Below are positions 63,369 to 64,000 of a DNA stretch of 64,000 bases, piece by piece. The notes beneath the pieces were generated by a model. That model was not told the DNA's origin. It made no database searches and saw only the letters and a list, made by a program, of their open reading frames with translations. Position numbers and translations under genes: made by a program. Positions within the stretch are counted from its first letter, which is position 1, and the number at the start of each line of letters is the position of its first letter. Location of the stretch: the NCBI GenBank assembly GCA_008508345.1, contig QNGE01003009.1, forward strand, positions 32,469-96,468. The letters are read 5' to 3'. This DNA is from Paragonimus westermani (lineage: Eukaryota > Platyhelminthes > Trematoda > Plagiorchiida > Troglotrematidae).

Positions 63369-63501
63369 GTATGGTCAAGAAGTCGAATGAAATACATGGC
63401 AGTGAACAATCAGTATATCTTGTCCCTAAGTTTACCTTATCTGTCTCGTTGAGTATTTACAAATGATGTCTCGTTAACTGAAGATTTAGGTGATTTCAGA
63501 G
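63369..63501. other. 3' flank immediately after the stop codon
   Basis: No AATAAA-type polyadenylation signal was seen in this short stretch, which is one reason to keep the last exon provisional. Confidence 0.4.
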
Positions 63502-63990
63502 TGAGCACTATCCGCATTTGATCGCAGCTTCCACATTCAAGTAAATCTTTCAACCAACCCACTTTGGATGAAACCACTGGGGATAATCTAGATACCCGAA
63601 CTTCTGTTAACGATCTATATTAGGCCAAGTAACTCCGAATTAACTGAGAAGCCGTGATCGTAGTATTATCGATTCGAATGAACAAGGCGAGTTTGTTCAC
63701 ACGTCTTGCAGAATGATCGGTCAACCTTAACACTATTCACACAAGGTTGTGGTTGAGCGGTTGGGAATGGTCATTCAGCGACGTCCATTGTGAACTTGCT
63801 GGATTTGTGGCTAACACTCTTGTCTCACAGGCACGAGGATCGAAATGTAAATTTCGATACGGACGAGGAAAAACACTAGTGATGAGCTCCACCAAAAGCA
63901 AAACTCGAGTCTAGTCCTTCCTTTGGAGGTGGGTTAGTCGGAAAGCTTATCGGAACATGAAGTCTGTGACCAAGCGTGAGTGGTTTTCAA
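63502..63990. mobile_element. Foldback/MITE-like element, diverged copy downstream of the gene
   Basis: The left arm contains CATTTGATCGCAGCTTCCAC. The right arm contains AGCAAAACTCGAGTCTAGT and ends GAGTGGTTTTCA, matching the two arms of the 16.3-kb copy in the same arrangement. Element length (about 489 bases) is close to that of the complete copy. Confidence 0.65.
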
Positions 63991-64000
63991 ACTGAAATTG

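Noticed and set aside
1..64000. CRISPR array, bacterial operon or phage-type defence system
   Set aside because: No regularly spaced repeats and no prokaryotic gene organisation; the window is an intron-rich eukaryotic locus.

Overview
This is a eukaryotic genomic window. It holds one protein-coding gene, a nardilysin/insulysin-type M16 metallopeptidase on the + strand, spread over about 62 kb in at least 22 small exons. I assembled the exons by eye from splice signals, reading phase and residue-by-residue resemblance to the M16 family. The exons sum to about 2.8 kb (about 930 codons), so roughly 95% of the locus is intron. The 5' exons, including the HxxEH zinc motif, lie upstream of base 1. 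The reading frame ends with TGA at 63366-63368.

The organism is most likely a flatworm, probably a digenean trematode. The reasons are small exons in multi-kilobase introns, Penelope-like elements (PLEs) with a GIY-YIG endonuclease, and a LINE whose C-terminal region has the form common in trematode RTE-like elements. This assignment is from recalled family character, not a database search.

Layout. 1-1178: no supported feature. 1179-5018: exons 1-2, with a compact Penelope-like element between 169-bp inverted repeats (3792-4836). 5019-8762: exon 3, a SAM-like ghost exon and an orphan ORF. 8763-20328: exons 4-9, a 234-bp tandem duplication, and two copies of a foldback (MITE-like) element. 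20329-29811: a 9.5-kb intron with a decayed Penelope copy and a possible tRNA-like relic. 29812-46695: exons 10-17, plus a tRNA-derived SINE and a solo Penelope arm. 46696-56888: exons 18-20, a third foldback element and an antisense Penelope reverse transcriptase. 56889-63368: an antisense RTE-like LINE and the last two exons. 63369-64000: a fourth foldback element.

The phases of consecutive exons agree almost everywhere. There are two exceptions: a one-base frame slip inside exon 3, and a one-base phase clash between exons 6 and 7. Either the assembly carries indels (it has one N, at 3963) or the gene is damaged. All recognised mobile elements are in introns or the 3' flank. I found no CRISPR, operon or other prokaryote-style system and no clearly new molecular system. 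The most unusual objects are the inverted-repeat Penelope unit and the foldback family.
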